From Prosthecobacter debontii (GTDB taxonomy: Bacteria; Verrucomicrobiota; Verrucomicrobiia; Verrucomicrobiales; Akkermansiaceae): DNA of 64,000 nt. Where the stretch lies: NCBI GenBank assembly GCA_945862245.1, contig CAMAXN010000007.1:1-64000 (forward strand), written 5' to 3'. A program made the position numbers and the translations under genes. Position 1 is the stretch's first letter, and each line of letters opens with the position of its first letter. A model generated the notes under the pieces. That model ran no database searches. It saw only the letters and a list, made by a program, of their open reading frames with translations, and was not told the DNA's origin. Positions 37,612 to 47,053 of this stretch are shown in pieces.

Positions 37612-38339
37612 TGGAAACCATCGACCTCAACGCAGATCTTGGCGAAGGCGGCGCGCAAGACACGGCACTGATGGCGTTTGCTAGTTCAGTAAACATCGCC
37701 TGCGGCGGATATGCCGGTGATGATGAAAGCATCCAGCGTGCAGTGGAACTAGCCTTGCAGACACAGACCGCCATCGGCGCACATCCCGGCTACGAAGACC
37801 CACAAAATTTCGGTAGAAAGCCGATGAGTCTTGCCAATAGTGAAATCCGTAGTCTCATGCTGCGACAACTCGAAAGGTTCTTACAAATCCATCCGCAGCT
37901 TCACCACGTAAAGCCGCACGGGGCTCTCTACAACCAGTCAAATCAGAACCAGGCTATGGCGGAAGCCCTCGTCGCCGCAATCGCTGAGTTACAACCTCAT
38001 ACTCTTCTCTACTGCCCTCCCCTAGGCGCACTCGCCACGGCAGCTACTCAGTGCAATCTCTCTATTTGTGGAGAAGGTTACATAGATCGCCGCTATGGTA
38101 ATGATGGTAGCCTTTGTCCGCGCACAGATGAGCGGGCGTTGATCGAGGATGTCAATGAAGCGGTAGCACAGGCTTTAAAAATCGCTATCGAACGGTCTGT
38201 CACAACCCTCAACGGCGTCACCATCCCTTTGAAAGCCAAAACCCTTTGTGTCCACGGCGATGGTTACGATGCCGCAATACTGATGAAACTTACCCACTCC
38301 TCTCTTAAAGAGGCAGGCATTAAGATCATGGCTCCTTGA
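37611..38339 (+). CDS. pxpA: 5-oxoprolinase subunit A (LamB/YcsF family)
   Basis: A 242-aa LamB/YcsF protein beginning METIDLNADLGEGGAQD, with SSVNIACGGYAGDDESIQRAVELA, IGAHPGYEDPQNFGR, HVKPHGALYNQ and CVHGDGYDAAILM. It is the partner of PxpB-PxpC in ATP-dependent cleavage of 5-oxoproline, a damage product of glutamine and glutamate. The start overlaps the pxpBC stop (TGATG), so translation is coupled. Confidence 0.93.
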   Translation: METIDLNADLGEGGAQDTALMAFASSVNIACGGYAGDDESIQRAVELALQTQTAIGAHPGYEDPQNFGRKPMSLANSEIRSLMLRQLERFLQIHPQLHHVKPHGALYNQSNQNQAMAEALVAAIAELQPHTLLYCPPLGALATAATQCNLSICGEGYIDRRYGNDGSLCPRTDERALIEDVNEAVAQALKIAIERSVTTLNGVTIPLKAKTLCVHGDGYDAAILMKLTHSSLKEAGIKIMAP

Positions 38340-38386
38340 TCTTCTAACACTTTTTCATCGTTTGGAGGTGATTTGTAATTAAATTA

Positions 38387-39085
38387 TCAATCTGACATAC
38401 CTACGCCTGTTACCCAGCACGCTCCATCAATAAAGCGGAATTGGATGTTTATACCGCAAAGCAATGCGCCGTAGATCTTGCCATCGCCCTTCGGCGAGGT
38501 GGCGGGGCGGGGATCAAGCGAGAGAGACTCGGTGATGACTCGCTGTGAGCGCTCCGGCAGTTTTTCAAAATCCTCCTTTACAGCCTCTGCGACGATGACC
38601 TCCAGCATTGTGATCGGCTCGTAAGCATAGCCAGAAATCGCATCCGGAAAAGCTTCCGCGTAGGGAAGGTAGGGCTTTATATCATACACAGGTGTGCCAT
38701 CGACGAGATCGACGCCGGAAAAGTGCAGGACGGGTGGCTCCATGCCGTCCTCTGTGTCCGATGCAATGCGATCCAGTTTCACTAGCGAAAGCCCGAGCCC
38801 GTTTGGACGGAAGGTCGATCGACTGGAGAAAACCCCCACCCTTTCGTTGCCACCAAGCCGTGGTGGCCTGACCGTGGGATGCCAGTTGCCTTGCTCTGTC
38901 TTGTGAAAACCGAAGATCAACCAAACATAGGAAAATCCATCCAGCCCGCGCACCGCCTCTGGAGAACGGTATTTAGGTAGGAGTTCCAGCGTTCCCCATG
39001 CGGAAGGACAGAGCCCGGGCTGACGAGGGACAGCGAATTTCTCCCCGAAACATGTTTGTAGAAACCCTATCGGCTCGATCTCCAT
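38387..39085 (-). CDS. trmO: tRNA-N6-threonylcarbamoyladenosine methyltransferase TrmO
   Basis: A 232-aa SAM-dependent enzyme methylating t6A37 in tRNA-Thr. The class VIII methyltransferase beta-barrel motifs are EPIGFLQTCFGEKFAVPRQPGL, AVRGLDGFSYVWLIFGFH, RPPRLGGNERVGVFSSRSTFRPNGLGLSLVKL and GVDLVDGTPVYDIKPYLPYAE. The C-terminal extension RVITESLSLDPRPA is as in E. coli TsaA/YaeB. It converges with pxpA. Confidence 0.92.
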   Translation of the reverse strand: MEIEPIGFLQTCFGEKFAVPRQPGLCPSAWGTLELLPKYRSPEAVRGLDGFSYVWLIFGFHKTEQGNWHPTVRPPRLGGNERVGVFSSRSTFRPNGLGLSLVKLDRIASDTEDGMEPPVLHFSGVDLVDGTPVYDIKPYLPYAEAFPDAISGYAYEPITMLEVIVAEAVKEDFEKLPERSQRVITESLSLDPRPATSPKGDGKIYGALLCGINIQFRFIDGACWVTGVGMSD

Positions 39086-39149
39086 GGCGTTGCTTTGAAA
39101 CGAAAAATTACCCTCGATCCGAACGGAGTGGAGGGATCTCTGTTGAAAG

Positions 39150-41489
39150 TCACTTAGTCTTGAAATGGATGCTGCTACGCTTGACGGCGCCTTCCTTGCG
39201 GGTGGACCACGTCATCGAGTCGAAATCGCTGCAGGCTTCGATAAGTTTCCGCATCTGCTCCTTGCCCGAGTTAAAATCCTGAAGTGCGCTTTCCTCAGGG
39301 AAGATTGCGGCGGAGTTCTTTTCAACGATGTCAAGCATATCACCGGCGTATTCGGTCATGGCGTTGAAGTTGATCCGCAATACAGCGCCCTCGCCCGCTT
39401 TCCCGCCGGCCTTAGCCTTGGCTATGAGATCGGTTGCCTGTGTCTTAGAGGTGGAGGCGGCGAACCAATCGTCGCTGACGGTGACGGAAGGCAGGAAGTC
39501 GTCCTGAAAGAATGGGAAGGAAAAGAACCAGGTAGTCATGTCGTCCTTTTCTGAGCTGATCGGCTTCTGCATAAGCATCTTTTCACCGGACATTTCGCTG
39601 ATCTTGGCGAGCAGCGAGGTGGTGTGCGTGTTCATCTTTTTCCAAGATTCCTTGATCTTGGCGCGATCCTTGACGGGAACGAGCAGGGTCATGCGGGGAG
39701 CTTTCCCTTCCGCCACCAGTTTCTCGGGAATGCCGGAGATCGCGGGCATATTACCCTTCAGATCCATCACAAAGGCCATTTCCTGTTCGAGCCCATCGGA
39801 CATACTCGTGCTCATCGCCTCGTAAAGGCCTATCATGTCCTCGCTGAACTGTGTGTCGAACATCTTTGTGTATTGCCTCATCTCCTCCATCTCGGGAGCC
39901 TCAATCTCCAACTCGGCGAACTTCATCGTGGCGGCATATATTGTCTCGACAATTGCTTCAAGGTATTCGCCCATTTTTTCGTCGTATGCGGCGTTGCTGG
40001 GAATGTTGAGAAAAATCATATTATCCGCGCTGTCGCCGAGGTGGGAGAGGGTCGTTTTCGCATCCCAATCCATCGCGCCGTTGTCGTATCCACCGAAGCT
40101 CTCGATCATCAGTCCCTCCTCGGTGTAAGCGACCATGCCAATATCCTTTGATCCGCCAAGAGCGAAGAGATCCTTCTCGCGGTCGGCGATAATCTGGAGC
40201 ATTCCTTCAAGATCGCGCGTCTCGCCCAGGCCGCCGCCGCTGGCGATTCCATCCCTCATGCCGAGCGCGTAAGCAGAGATACCAGTCGCAGCCTTGATCA
40301 CTGGACCCCACATTTCCTGCTCACCGTAAATTAGTGTGAGAAGTTTCTTGTCAGCGTAAGCGTCCGCAAAATTCAGCGATTCGGTGCCGACCAGCGACTC
40401 TTTCGCATCGGTGACGAGCTTGAGGGACTCCTCAGAACCGCCGATCATCATCACCACGTATTCGCCCATAGTACCGGTGACCACGATCAGGTTTTTCTTA
40501 CCCAAAGCAGTAAACACCTTGTCCATATTTTCTGCGCCGATCTGTTCGTCCATGGATTCCCTTTCGGCTTCCATTATCTCAACCATTTTTTCACCCAAGA
40601 GCTTGTATCCAACAAATTTCGATCCGCCCGACTCGAATTCAACGGGCACGGCCATATCGCCGGCCATATCAAAAATGCCCATGCTACCATTGACGAGTTG
40701 GGCAGCTTGCTCAAGTTCCCCTTCCTTCGCTCTGAAGGAAATGTATATGGGCGGCATCTCGGCTTTCTCTAACAGAGCGATACCGGATTCGGAATCCTCG
40801 AGGATGTTTTTAATCAATCCCGTCTCCATTGCCTCAGACAATATCGAAGAAAAATCGTCCATGTTGCCGGATTTGGCGTAACCCTGCACAGCCTTGCCAA
40901 AGGCCATCGCCTGTAAGTAGCTCATGCGGCGGTTCGTGGTGAGGAGTTGTCCGATTTGCTCGCCGGTCGTTTTGCCCATGGCGATGGTGATTTCGCTTCC
41001 AAAAAGCGTCCATGCATTCGTAGCTTCGCCCATTTCTTCATCCAGCAGCGCATCCTCGTCCGCCAGGTCATCCTCGCCCTGCTCGGCCTCCAACTGTTCG
41101 AAGTCCTCCTCGTCGAAACCCTCCAATTCCATCTCTTCATCGGGCTCGGGAAAGCCGCCCATCAACGCAGCTTTGCTCATTTCCTCAAAGAACCCGTAAA
41201 GACTGAGCGCTTTGAGTTGCTCGGCCGCCTGCTGGGTATTGTAGACGGACATGACTAGTTCGGTGTCCGCCGGAAGATGCTTCACAAAGCCGAGCTTAGC
41301 CGCACGCTCCTCGATGCTGAGACTGGGAGCCGGCTTGGGCACTACTCCTTGATTGCTCTTTTCAACCGCAGTCTTGGCAACGCTTTCCCCGCTTTTAGGA
41401 GCCTTGGTTGCCTGTGGTTTCTCTTTGCAGGAAACAACTCCGAGAACGAGCGCTAATCCTAAAGGCCAAATACTGAATATTCTCTTCAT
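39150..41489 (-). CDS. large acidic lipoprotein, unknown function
   Basis: A 779-aa protein with a good lipoprotein leader (MKRIFSIWPLGLALVLGVVSCKEKP), so it should be membrane-anchored and extracytoplasmic. A Lys/Ala-rich linker follows, then KLGFVKHLPADTELVMSVYNTQQAAEQL and a very acidic stretch around residues 125-165 (EEMELEGFDEEDFEQLEAEQ). The body looks like repeated alpha/beta units with strands around LPADTELVM, PPIYISFRAK, NLIVVTGTMGEYVVMM, EMAFVMDLKGN and GAVLRINFNAM. I recognise no family. ATG 41489 is chosen for the leader; the frame extends to 41612 without one. Met-rich and low in Cys. Confidence 0.7.
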   Translation of the reverse strand: MKRIFSIWPLGLALVLGVVSCKEKPQATKAPKSGESVAKTAVEKSNQGVVPKPAPSLSIEERAAKLGFVKHLPADTELVMSVYNTQQAAEQLKALSLYGFFEEMSKAALMGGFPEPDEEMELEGFDEEDFEQLEAEQGEDDLADEDALLDEEMGEATNAWTLFGSEITIAMGKTTGEQIGQLLTTNRRMSYLQAMAFGKAVQGYAKSGNMDDFSSILSEAMETGLIKNILEDSESGIALLEKAEMPPIYISFRAKEGELEQAAQLVNGSMGIFDMAGDMAVPVEFESGGSKFVGYKLLGEKMVEIMEAERESMDEQIGAENMDKVFTALGKKNLIVVTGTMGEYVVMMIGGSEESLKLVTDAKESLVGTESLNFADAYADKKLLTLIYGEQEMWGPVIKAATGISAYALGMRDGIASGGGLGETRDLEGMLQIIADREKDLFALGGSKDIGMVAYTEEGLMIESFGGYDNGAMDWDAKTTLSHLGDSADNMIFLNIPSNAAYDEKMGEYLEAIVETIYAATMKFAELEIEAPEMEEMRQYTKMFDTQFSEDMIGLYEAMSTSMSDGLEQEMAFVMDLKGNMPAISGIPEKLVAEGKAPRMTLLVPVKDRAKIKESWKKMNTHTTSLLAKISEMSGEKMLMQKPISSEKDDMTTWFFSFPFFQDDFLPSVTVSDDWFAASTSKTQATDLIAKAKAGGKAGEGAVLRINFNAMTEYAGDMLDIVEKNSAAIFPEESALQDFNSGKEQMRKLIEACSDFDSMTWSTRKEGAVKRSSIHFKTK

Positions 41490-41610
41490 GCCGCGAGTAA
41501 ATGCTAAATATCCCCAGAAACAAAATAAGATTGTTGAAAAATATGATATATACATCATGCGCAGAATGTTGCGGTTTGACGTTTGTAAATCACGATCTAT
41601 GCAGTGAGGC

Positions 41611-42249
41611 ATGGATCTTTCCGATTTCCGAAAAGAATACTCCGCCCGCGGTCTACGCCGAGAGGATATGACAAACGACCCGACGGAGGTCTTCGAAAAA
41701 TGGTTTCAACAGGCAACGGAATTTCACGTACACGAACCGAACGCGATGACGCTGGCCACAGTTTCGCCCGAAGGCCTGCCCTCGCAGCGCACCGTCCTGC
41801 TGAAAGCCTTCGACCACACAGGCTTCACATTTTTCACGAACTACCAATCGCACAAGGCAACCCACATCGCCGCCAACTCCGCTGTTTGCCTGCTTTTCCC
41901 GTGGGTGACGCTGGAGCGGCAAGTAATTATCAAAGGTCATGCTGAAAAAATCTCTGCTGCGGAATCGCTCAGCTACTTCAAGACCCGCCCTCGCGATTCG
42001 CAGATCGGGGCATGGGTCTCCAACCAATCCGAAGTGATCACCTCGCGCGAAATTCTTCTTATGAAACTCGAGGAAATCAAAAACCGCTTCAAGGATGGCG
42101 AGATCCCGCTGCCCTCTTTCTGGGGTGGATTACGGGTCGTTCCGTCAAGCATCGAGTTCTGGCAAGGCGGCCCCGCCCGCATCCACGACCGCTTTCTCTA
42201 CACCCGCCAACCCGACGGCTCATGGGTCATCGACCGCCTCGCCCCATGA
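41611..42249 (+). CDS. pdxH: pyridoxamine 5'-phosphate oxidase
   Basis: A 212-aa FMN enzyme oxidising pyridoxine or pyridoxamine phosphate to pyridoxal phosphate. Family blocks are AMTLATVSPEGLPSQRTVLLKAFDHTGFTFFTNYQSHKATHI, LERQVIIKGHAEKISAAES, RPRDSQIGAWVSNQSEVI and the C-terminal PSFWGGLRVVPSSIEFWQGGPARIHDRF with W-x-L-P. Length is typical. A small lipoprotein gene follows directly. Confidence 0.95.
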   Translation: MDLSDFRKEYSARGLRREDMTNDPTEVFEKWFQQATEFHVHEPNAMTLATVSPEGLPSQRTVLLKAFDHTGFTFFTNYQSHKATHIAANSAVCLLFPWVTLERQVIIKGHAEKISAAESLSYFKTRPRDSQIGAWVSNQSEVITSREILLMKLEEIKNRFKDGEIPLPSFWGGLRVVPSSIEFWQGGPARIHDRFLYTRQPDGSWVIDRLAP

Positions 42250-42250
42250 T

Positions 42251-42664
42251 ATGAAATTTCTCCCTTTCACGACCCTGGCACTTTGCATGTTCCTCGCCGC
42301 CTGCGCGGATAAACCAGACGCATTGCCCGTAGAAAAGGAAGAGGATGAGTCCAAGCCAATGCTAGTGGGGCGTATCGCTTCGATCCCTGCGAATCGAGAA
42401 TTCGTTCTGATACAATTCTACGGAACATGGACAGTAGAGAACGGCTCCATCCTAATCACCCAAGGTCCCGATGGCCGTGCCGCAAACCTTATCGCAACTG
42501 GCGAGAGGCTAGGGCAATACGCGGCGGCAGACCTTCGAACGGGCGTACTTGAGATCGGCGACGGGGTTTACACCATTACCAAATCCACCGCCCAGAATAA
42601 TGAATTAACCGGTTCTACCGAAGCGAAAAAAATTAAAGGCCCCGACGTGGGAAAGTCCGATTGA
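42251..42664 (+). CDS. small lipoprotein, unknown
   Basis: A 137-aa protein with leader MKFLPFTTLALCMFLAACAD, a clear lipobox (LAAC). The mature part has a strand-rich core (MLVGRIASIPANREFVLIQFYGTWTVENGSILITQGPDGRAANLIATGERLGQYAAADLRTG) resembling small beta-barrel or SH3-like proteins. Its start is one base after the pdxH stop, suggesting co-transcription. No function is assigned. Confidence 0.75.
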   Translation: MKFLPFTTLALCMFLAACADKPDALPVEKEEDESKPMLVGRIASIPANREFVLIQFYGTWTVENGSILITQGPDGRAANLIATGERLGQYAAADLRTGVLEIGDGVYTITKSTAQNNELTGSTEAKKIKGPDVGKSD

Positions 42665-42675
42665 CGGCCGGAAGC

Positions 42676-43293
42676 TCAGTGCGTGCGGTCTAGAAGCGGC
42701 ATCGGCACGGTGATCACTTGCATGCCTGCCGCCAGCGCGGCCATCACACCCGGAGGCGCATCCTCGATCACAAGACATCTTTCCGGCGCGACACCGAGTA
42801 GTTCTGCGGCTTTGAGGAAAATATCGGGGCTGGGCTTACCGTTGGAAACATCTTCTGCGGTCACGACCTCATCGAACCAATCGGAGCAATTCAGAAGTTT
42901 AAGAGTTTTTTCGACAACATAGCGGGACCCCCCAGAGGCTACCGCCAAAGGCATTTTTCCGCATAGGCTTTTCGCGAAATCCGCCACCTCGTCGATGAGC
43001 TCAACGAGATGGAGTTTGCGGAGGAATGCATCGCGTTTCGCTAGGGCGATCGCTTCGGGATCGAGCTTCAGTCCGTATTCGCTGTTGATGTCCACCACAA
43101 TGTCCCGAGTGGGCCTGCCGCCCATCGCAAAGAAAACGTCCTCCTTGAAAATTCCGCCTGCGCCGTAGGATCCCAGAGCCTCGCACCAAGCGTCGAAGTG
43201 CGCGGGCATGGAGTCCACCAATGTCCCGTCGCAGTCGAAAATGACAGCATCAAAACCTTCTTTCGGAAAATCAATCGCACCTACACTTGCCAT
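42676..43293 (-). CDS. HAD-superfamily sugar-phosphate phosphatase / beta-phosphoglucomutase-like
   Basis: A 205-aa HAD hydrolase with intact motif I FDCDGTLVDSMPAH, motif II ASGGS, motif III Lys (GKPSPD) and motif IV IEDAPPGVMAA. The helical cap (HFDAWCEALGSYGAGG) is of the beta-phosphoglucomutase/YqaB type. Fructose-1-phosphate or similar sugar phosphates are likely substrates but cannot be fixed from sequence. It lies downstream of the ligase gene on the same strand, with an 82-base gap. Confidence 0.88.
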   Translation of the reverse strand: MASVGAIDFPKEGFDAVIFDCDGTLVDSMPAHFDAWCEALGSYGAGGIFKEDVFFAMGGRPTRDIVVDINSEYGLKLDPEAIALAKRDAFLRKLHLVELIDEVADFAKSLCGKMPLAVASGGSRYVVEKTLKLLNCSDWFDEVVTAEDVSNGKPSPDIFLKAAELLGVAPERCLVIEDAPPGVMAALAAGMQVITVPMPLLDRTH

Positions 43294-43375
43294 GGCGGAG
43301 CAGCTGGTATCGGCATCCCATCAGCAATGCAAGAGCCTAGAGAAGGAAATTGCAAAAAACAATGACCGTAGCGAG

Positions 43376-46072
43376 TCAGTGTTTCAGCAGATTTCCCGCC
43401 GTTTGGAGGGTATCTATGTCCTCCAGGGTTTTGTCGCGGCGGATCGCCTTGATTCGGGGGAAACGCAGCGCGAGGCCAGAGTCGTGGCGGGGCGAACGGC
43501 GGATTGAGTCGAAGGCGATTTCCAACACTATGTTCGGCTCCACGCGGTGCTTGCGCCTTTCCTTTTCGAGAGTGTGCTTGCGGAAATGATCGGTGAGTTC
43601 CTCGATTTCCGCATCCGTGAGACCAGAATAGGCTTTACCCAAAACTCTCAGCTCGCCACTCACCTCGTCGCGCACCGAGAAGGTGTAATCGGACAGCAAT
43701 TCCGCCCGTCGACCGTGCCCTTGCTCCGCGTAGGTCACCACGCAATCGAGAGTCGGCATCACGCCCTTGAGCTTGACCCACGACTTGCCACGCTTGCCTG
43801 GTGAATAAAAACTCTCGAGATCTTTGGCAATGAGCCCTTCGTGGCCTTGTTGCAGGGCAAACTTGAAATGCGCCTCCACCTCACCGGCATCGTCCGCACG
43901 CAAGACCTTGATGCATTCAAAAATACCTTTCAAAGGAATTCTCTCCAACCGCTCGCGCCGTTTCCGCAAAGAAAAATCCAGCAAGCTCTCGCCATCGACC
44001 CATAGCAGATCAAACGCAATAAATCTAAGAGGCACGGAAGCAGCGCCATCCGATGAATCCATAAAAAAGTCGCCCTCCACCTTCCGCCGACCAAGGCGCT
44101 TCTGAAGATCGGCAAAACCCAGTTTCCTTCCCTCCGCGTAAGCGATCACCTCGCCGTCCAAGACGAAATCCCCCGCTATGGCTGCCGCCGCCGAGATCAG
44201 CTCCGGGAATTCCTTGTCGAGCGGACGGAGATCCCGTGAAAATAGACCGACTTCCCTGCCCACTTTATGGAGCTGCGCCCGGATCCCATCGTATTTCGGC
44301 TCCAGCCAGAACGGCGGTGATAACGGTAGATCTGCGAACCTCGGCCTGTTGTCCGACTCGTCACGTTCTAGCGGCACGGCCAGCATGCAGCGGATCGGCA
44401 CAAACGGCGTAAAGGCTGCTTCGGAGAGCCTACCTTGCTTCGCCAAAACTGCTGTACGCCCAAGGTTTCCAGTGAGCATATTTGCCTGCCTAAATTCTGA
44501 ATCATCCACTTGAAACAATTTACCAACCGCCTCTTCCACCAATCCTTCCTTCAGTCCAATACGGAGATCACCTGTCAGTAGCCTGACTACCGATTCTGCC
44601 TCACAAGGATGTAATTCAAACAACTGCTTCGATAAAATTTCTACTTTGTGGAGTGATTCATTTGTATTTAGTAAATTTACAAAAAATATATATAAATTAC
44701 TTAATTTTAATGGCTTAGGTGAAAGATTGATTTCCTGCAAAAGAATTCTAGCTGTCCTTACGATATCATTCTGAGAGGCAGAAATTTCCTGGTAACGCTC
44801 TAGCCTGACTCCAGGTATTGATATGAGCGCTCGTTTGATAGTGGCAGTGCCAACATTCAGGCATCGCCTCCCCGCCCGCCTCGGCAGAGCCTCGCCGGTA
44901 AGCCATCGGGTGGAAGTCTCGAGATCGTCCCCGTCGAGCCCCCTCAGATAGCCTACCAAATAATCGATCTTGGCGATACGGCTGCTCGTTTCGCCGATTA
45001 GCCGACAAACATCTGAGAAATCGGCAAGTTGGCAAGTGGGACGGCTGTGGCGAGGCGTCGTGGCGCCAAGCGTAGAGGAGTGCGATTTTCCGAGCGAGAG
45101 CTCTAGCTGATCTCCACCCATCGCACACCAGGCATCGATCCCCTTCGCGCGCAGCTCAGCGGCAAATTCCTTGGCAAAACCGTGCACCGTGAGAACACGT
45201 TTAGGCCTTACTCTTGTTACACACTCATGTAGCCCGGCATGATCCGCGTGGTCAGACATGGGTATTACCTCATCGACGCGATAGCGGTAGAGCGAACCGG
45301 GCTGTAACGCCCAGCCGGTGAGCATAGCCGTACGTTTGTTTTTGAGGCCGCGCAGCAGCCTAGCGGAAACAGCATTGGGAGGTGCTACCACCACATGGCC
45401 TTCCATAGCGAAACCTTCAAACACGCGGGGTTCCGGCAACCATATCCCAGCTGCCCGACAGACCTCCGTCATTTCCGCCACCTTGGGATGGGATAGCGCG
45501 GGAATGCCATTCTCCGCCAATAATGCTATAGCCTCCTGCGCCTTTCCCAAAGAGTATCCGAAAAGAACCGGCGTCTCCCCATCAGCTAAAGCATCATTCA
45601 CGAATCGCAACACCGCAGCATCCACTTCCATGGCGCTTGGGAAAACGAGTTGCGGCAATCCGAAAGTCGTCTCCATAATGAGCGTGTCAGCCTGGATGAA
45701 ATTTACCGGTTCGGTGGTACGCCCTCGCCGCGCCTTGAAATCACCAGTGTAAAGAAGAGTGGCTCCGTCCTTTTTACGCGTTATATGCAGCATCGCTGAA
45801 CCCGCGATATGACCTGCCGGGAGAATTCGCAGTCGGAAGCCTAGACGATCGATCATCTGCCCGAAGTCCGCCCCCTCGAGACGCGACTCTGCCATATTGA
45901 AACGCGAACGCAGAAGCTTCGCCGTCAGCGTGGAGCAAAGTGCTTGGCCGTGCCTCGCAAAATGATCAGCATGAGCGTGTGACACGAAAGCAGATTCCTT
46001 AGCATCCCAAGGATCTAGCCAGAAATCCAATTCTGGGATGTGGATTCCACGATTAAATGCTACTTCGATCAC
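43376..46072 (-). CDS. fused MBL-fold DNA exonuclease and ATP-dependent DNA ligase
   Basis: An 898-aa fusion. Residues 1 to about 335 are the metallo-beta-lactamase nuclease known as ligase-associated DNA exonuclease (HAHADHF, LYTGDFKARRGRT, METTFGLP, DHADHAGLHE, VLTVHG). The rest is an ATP-dependent ligase: a helical N-terminal domain, then motif I LEPKYDGIRAQ with adenylated Lys 593, DGEVIA, FDLLWVDGESLL, EGLIAKDLES and WVKLK. In many bacteria these are separate genes with Lhr helicase and a phosphoesterase; those two are not seen here. The complex is thought to repair DNA. Around 44640-44710 the DNA turns strongly AT-rich in the ligase's helical part. Confidence 0.93.
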   Translation of the reverse strand: MIEVAFNRGIHIPELDFWLDPWDAKESAFVSHAHADHFARHGQALCSTLTAKLLRSRFNMAESRLEGADFGQMIDRLGFRLRILPAGHIAGSAMLHITRKKDGATLLYTGDFKARRGRTTEPVNFIQADTLIMETTFGLPQLVFPSAMEVDAAVLRFVNDALADGETPVLFGYSLGKAQEAIALLAENGIPALSHPKVAEMTEVCRAAGIWLPEPRVFEGFAMEGHVVVAPPNAVSARLLRGLKNKRTAMLTGWALQPGSLYRYRVDEVIPMSDHADHAGLHECVTRVRPKRVLTVHGFAKEFAAELRAKGIDAWCAMGGDQLELSLGKSHSSTLGATTPRHSRPTCQLADFSDVCRLIGETSSRIAKIDYLVGYLRGLDGDDLETSTRWLTGEALPRRAGRRCLNVGTATIKRALISIPGVRLERYQEISASQNDIVRTARILLQEINLSPKPLKLSNLYIFFVNLLNTNESLHKVEILSKQLFELHPCEAESVVRLLTGDLRIGLKEGLVEEAVGKLFQVDDSEFRQANMLTGNLGRTAVLAKQGRLSEAAFTPFVPIRCMLAVPLERDESDNRPRFADLPLSPPFWLEPKYDGIRAQLHKVGREVGLFSRDLRPLDKEFPELISAAAAIAGDFVLDGEVIAYAEGRKLGFADLQKRLGRRKVEGDFFMDSSDGAASVPLRFIAFDLLWVDGESLLDFSLRKRRERLERIPLKGIFECIKVLRADDAGEVEAHFKFALQQGHEGLIAKDLESFYSPGKRGKSWVKLKGVMPTLDCVVTYAEQGHGRRAELLSDYTFSVRDEVSGELRVLGKAYSGLTDAEIEELTDHFRKHTLEKERRKHRVEPNIVLEIAFDSIRRSPRHDSGLALRFPRIKAIRRDKTLEDIDTLQTAGNLLKH

Positions 46073-46195
46073 AAGCTCATTTTAACAGCGTGTATAGGTT
46101 CCGCAATTCCTTACACTGAACGGTTTTCTAACAGTAAGCCTTACGTGTTTCAAAATACCCAAGCACCTTAACGTAGCATTTCCTAACTTCGTTTT

Positions 46196-46291
46196 TCAAG
46201 GATCTTTGGGCGACTTTGGCTTAAGGTACTCGATAATCCAGCCGGCGACTGCCACTGCGATCACTTCGGCGGCAGTCAGGTTCTTGGCGAA
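46196..46291 (-). pseudogene. possible gene remnant (31 codons)
   Basis: Between two stop codons and a TGA the minus strand reads FAKNLTAAEVIAVAVAGWI, then IEYLKPKSPKDP, a composition typical of a real C-terminus with one short hydrophobic helix. Only a GTG at 46264 could start it, leaving 22 residues. It may be the tail of a decayed gene in the 259-base gap between the ligase and cobalamin adenosyltransferase genes. Confidence 0.25.
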
Positions 46292-46331
46292 CTACTACAG
46301 GCTTAGATTCTCGCAGATCGGGCGGAGAAAT

Positions 46332-46856
46332 TCAATATCTCCGCGCGAATATCCATAGAGCATCGGAGAATCGGTTAAGGAAAAGCCGTATATTGAGCGA
46401 CACCTCACCGCCGCTTTTGTGGAGTAGGAGCAGATGTCGCTCCGCGCGGCGGCAAACCGTGCGAGCGTAGTCGAGATGCGCCCGCGCCAACGACCCCTCT
46501 GCACCAGGCACCGCCCAATGCGTGAAGCGCACACCTTTCGCTTCTGCCTCTTTGGCGGTTTCCGTTAGCCAATCAAGATCTGCCTCGGTCAGCGCCGCAA
46601 AACCTTTTTCGTGGTATCTTCCGATATCCTCAGGCAAACAAGCAAGCTCCCCCATCAAACCGAAAAGAAGATTTTGCATACGGTCGATCATCACTCCGTG
46701 TCGCCCTTCGGCATCGGCCGCACGCGCGAGACCCAGCGCCGCGTTCAATTCATCAATCGCCCCCAGTGCCGCGATACGCGTTGATGTTTTCGAGATCCGC
46801 TTACCGAACATCAAGTCGGTCTCCCCATCGTCACCGCGTTTTGTGATAATGCTCAT
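46332..46856 (-). CDS. ATP:cob(I)alamin adenosyltransferase, PduO type
   Basis: A 174-aa enzyme making adenosylcobalamin. PduO-type motifs are TKRGDDGETDLMFGKRISKTSTRIAALGAIDELNAALGLARA, VPGAEGSLARAHLDYARTVCRRAERHL and LNRFSDALWIFARR. No cobalamin riboswitch could be recognised upstream and no B12-dependent enzyme is in the window. Confidence 0.92.
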   Translation of the reverse strand: MSIITKRGDDGETDLMFGKRISKTSTRIAALGAIDELNAALGLARAADAEGRHGVMIDRMQNLLFGLMGELACLPEDIGRYHEKGFAALTEADLDWLTETAKEAEAKGVRFTHWAVPGAEGSLARAHLDYARTVCRRAERHLLLLHKSGGEVSLNIRLFLNRFSDALWIFARRY

Positions 46857-47053
46857 CCAATGACACTAGACTTTTCTCAGTGAATTCAAAAGGGGAATAT
46901 TGAAACATGGGAGTGGATGAGCCCTTAATGCGCAAACCCTGTAACTATCCATGCTAATTATGGCTTATCCGAATTCTCCAAAAGCCGGCATATTCCTTCC
47001 CCCCATTAGGTAATCTTGCCACTTGGCATCCAACCCGCTTCTATCACATCTTC

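Noticed and set aside
46857-47053. Cobalamin riboswitch upstream of the adenosyltransferase
   Set aside because: No B12-box-like sequence or matching stem pattern could be recognised.
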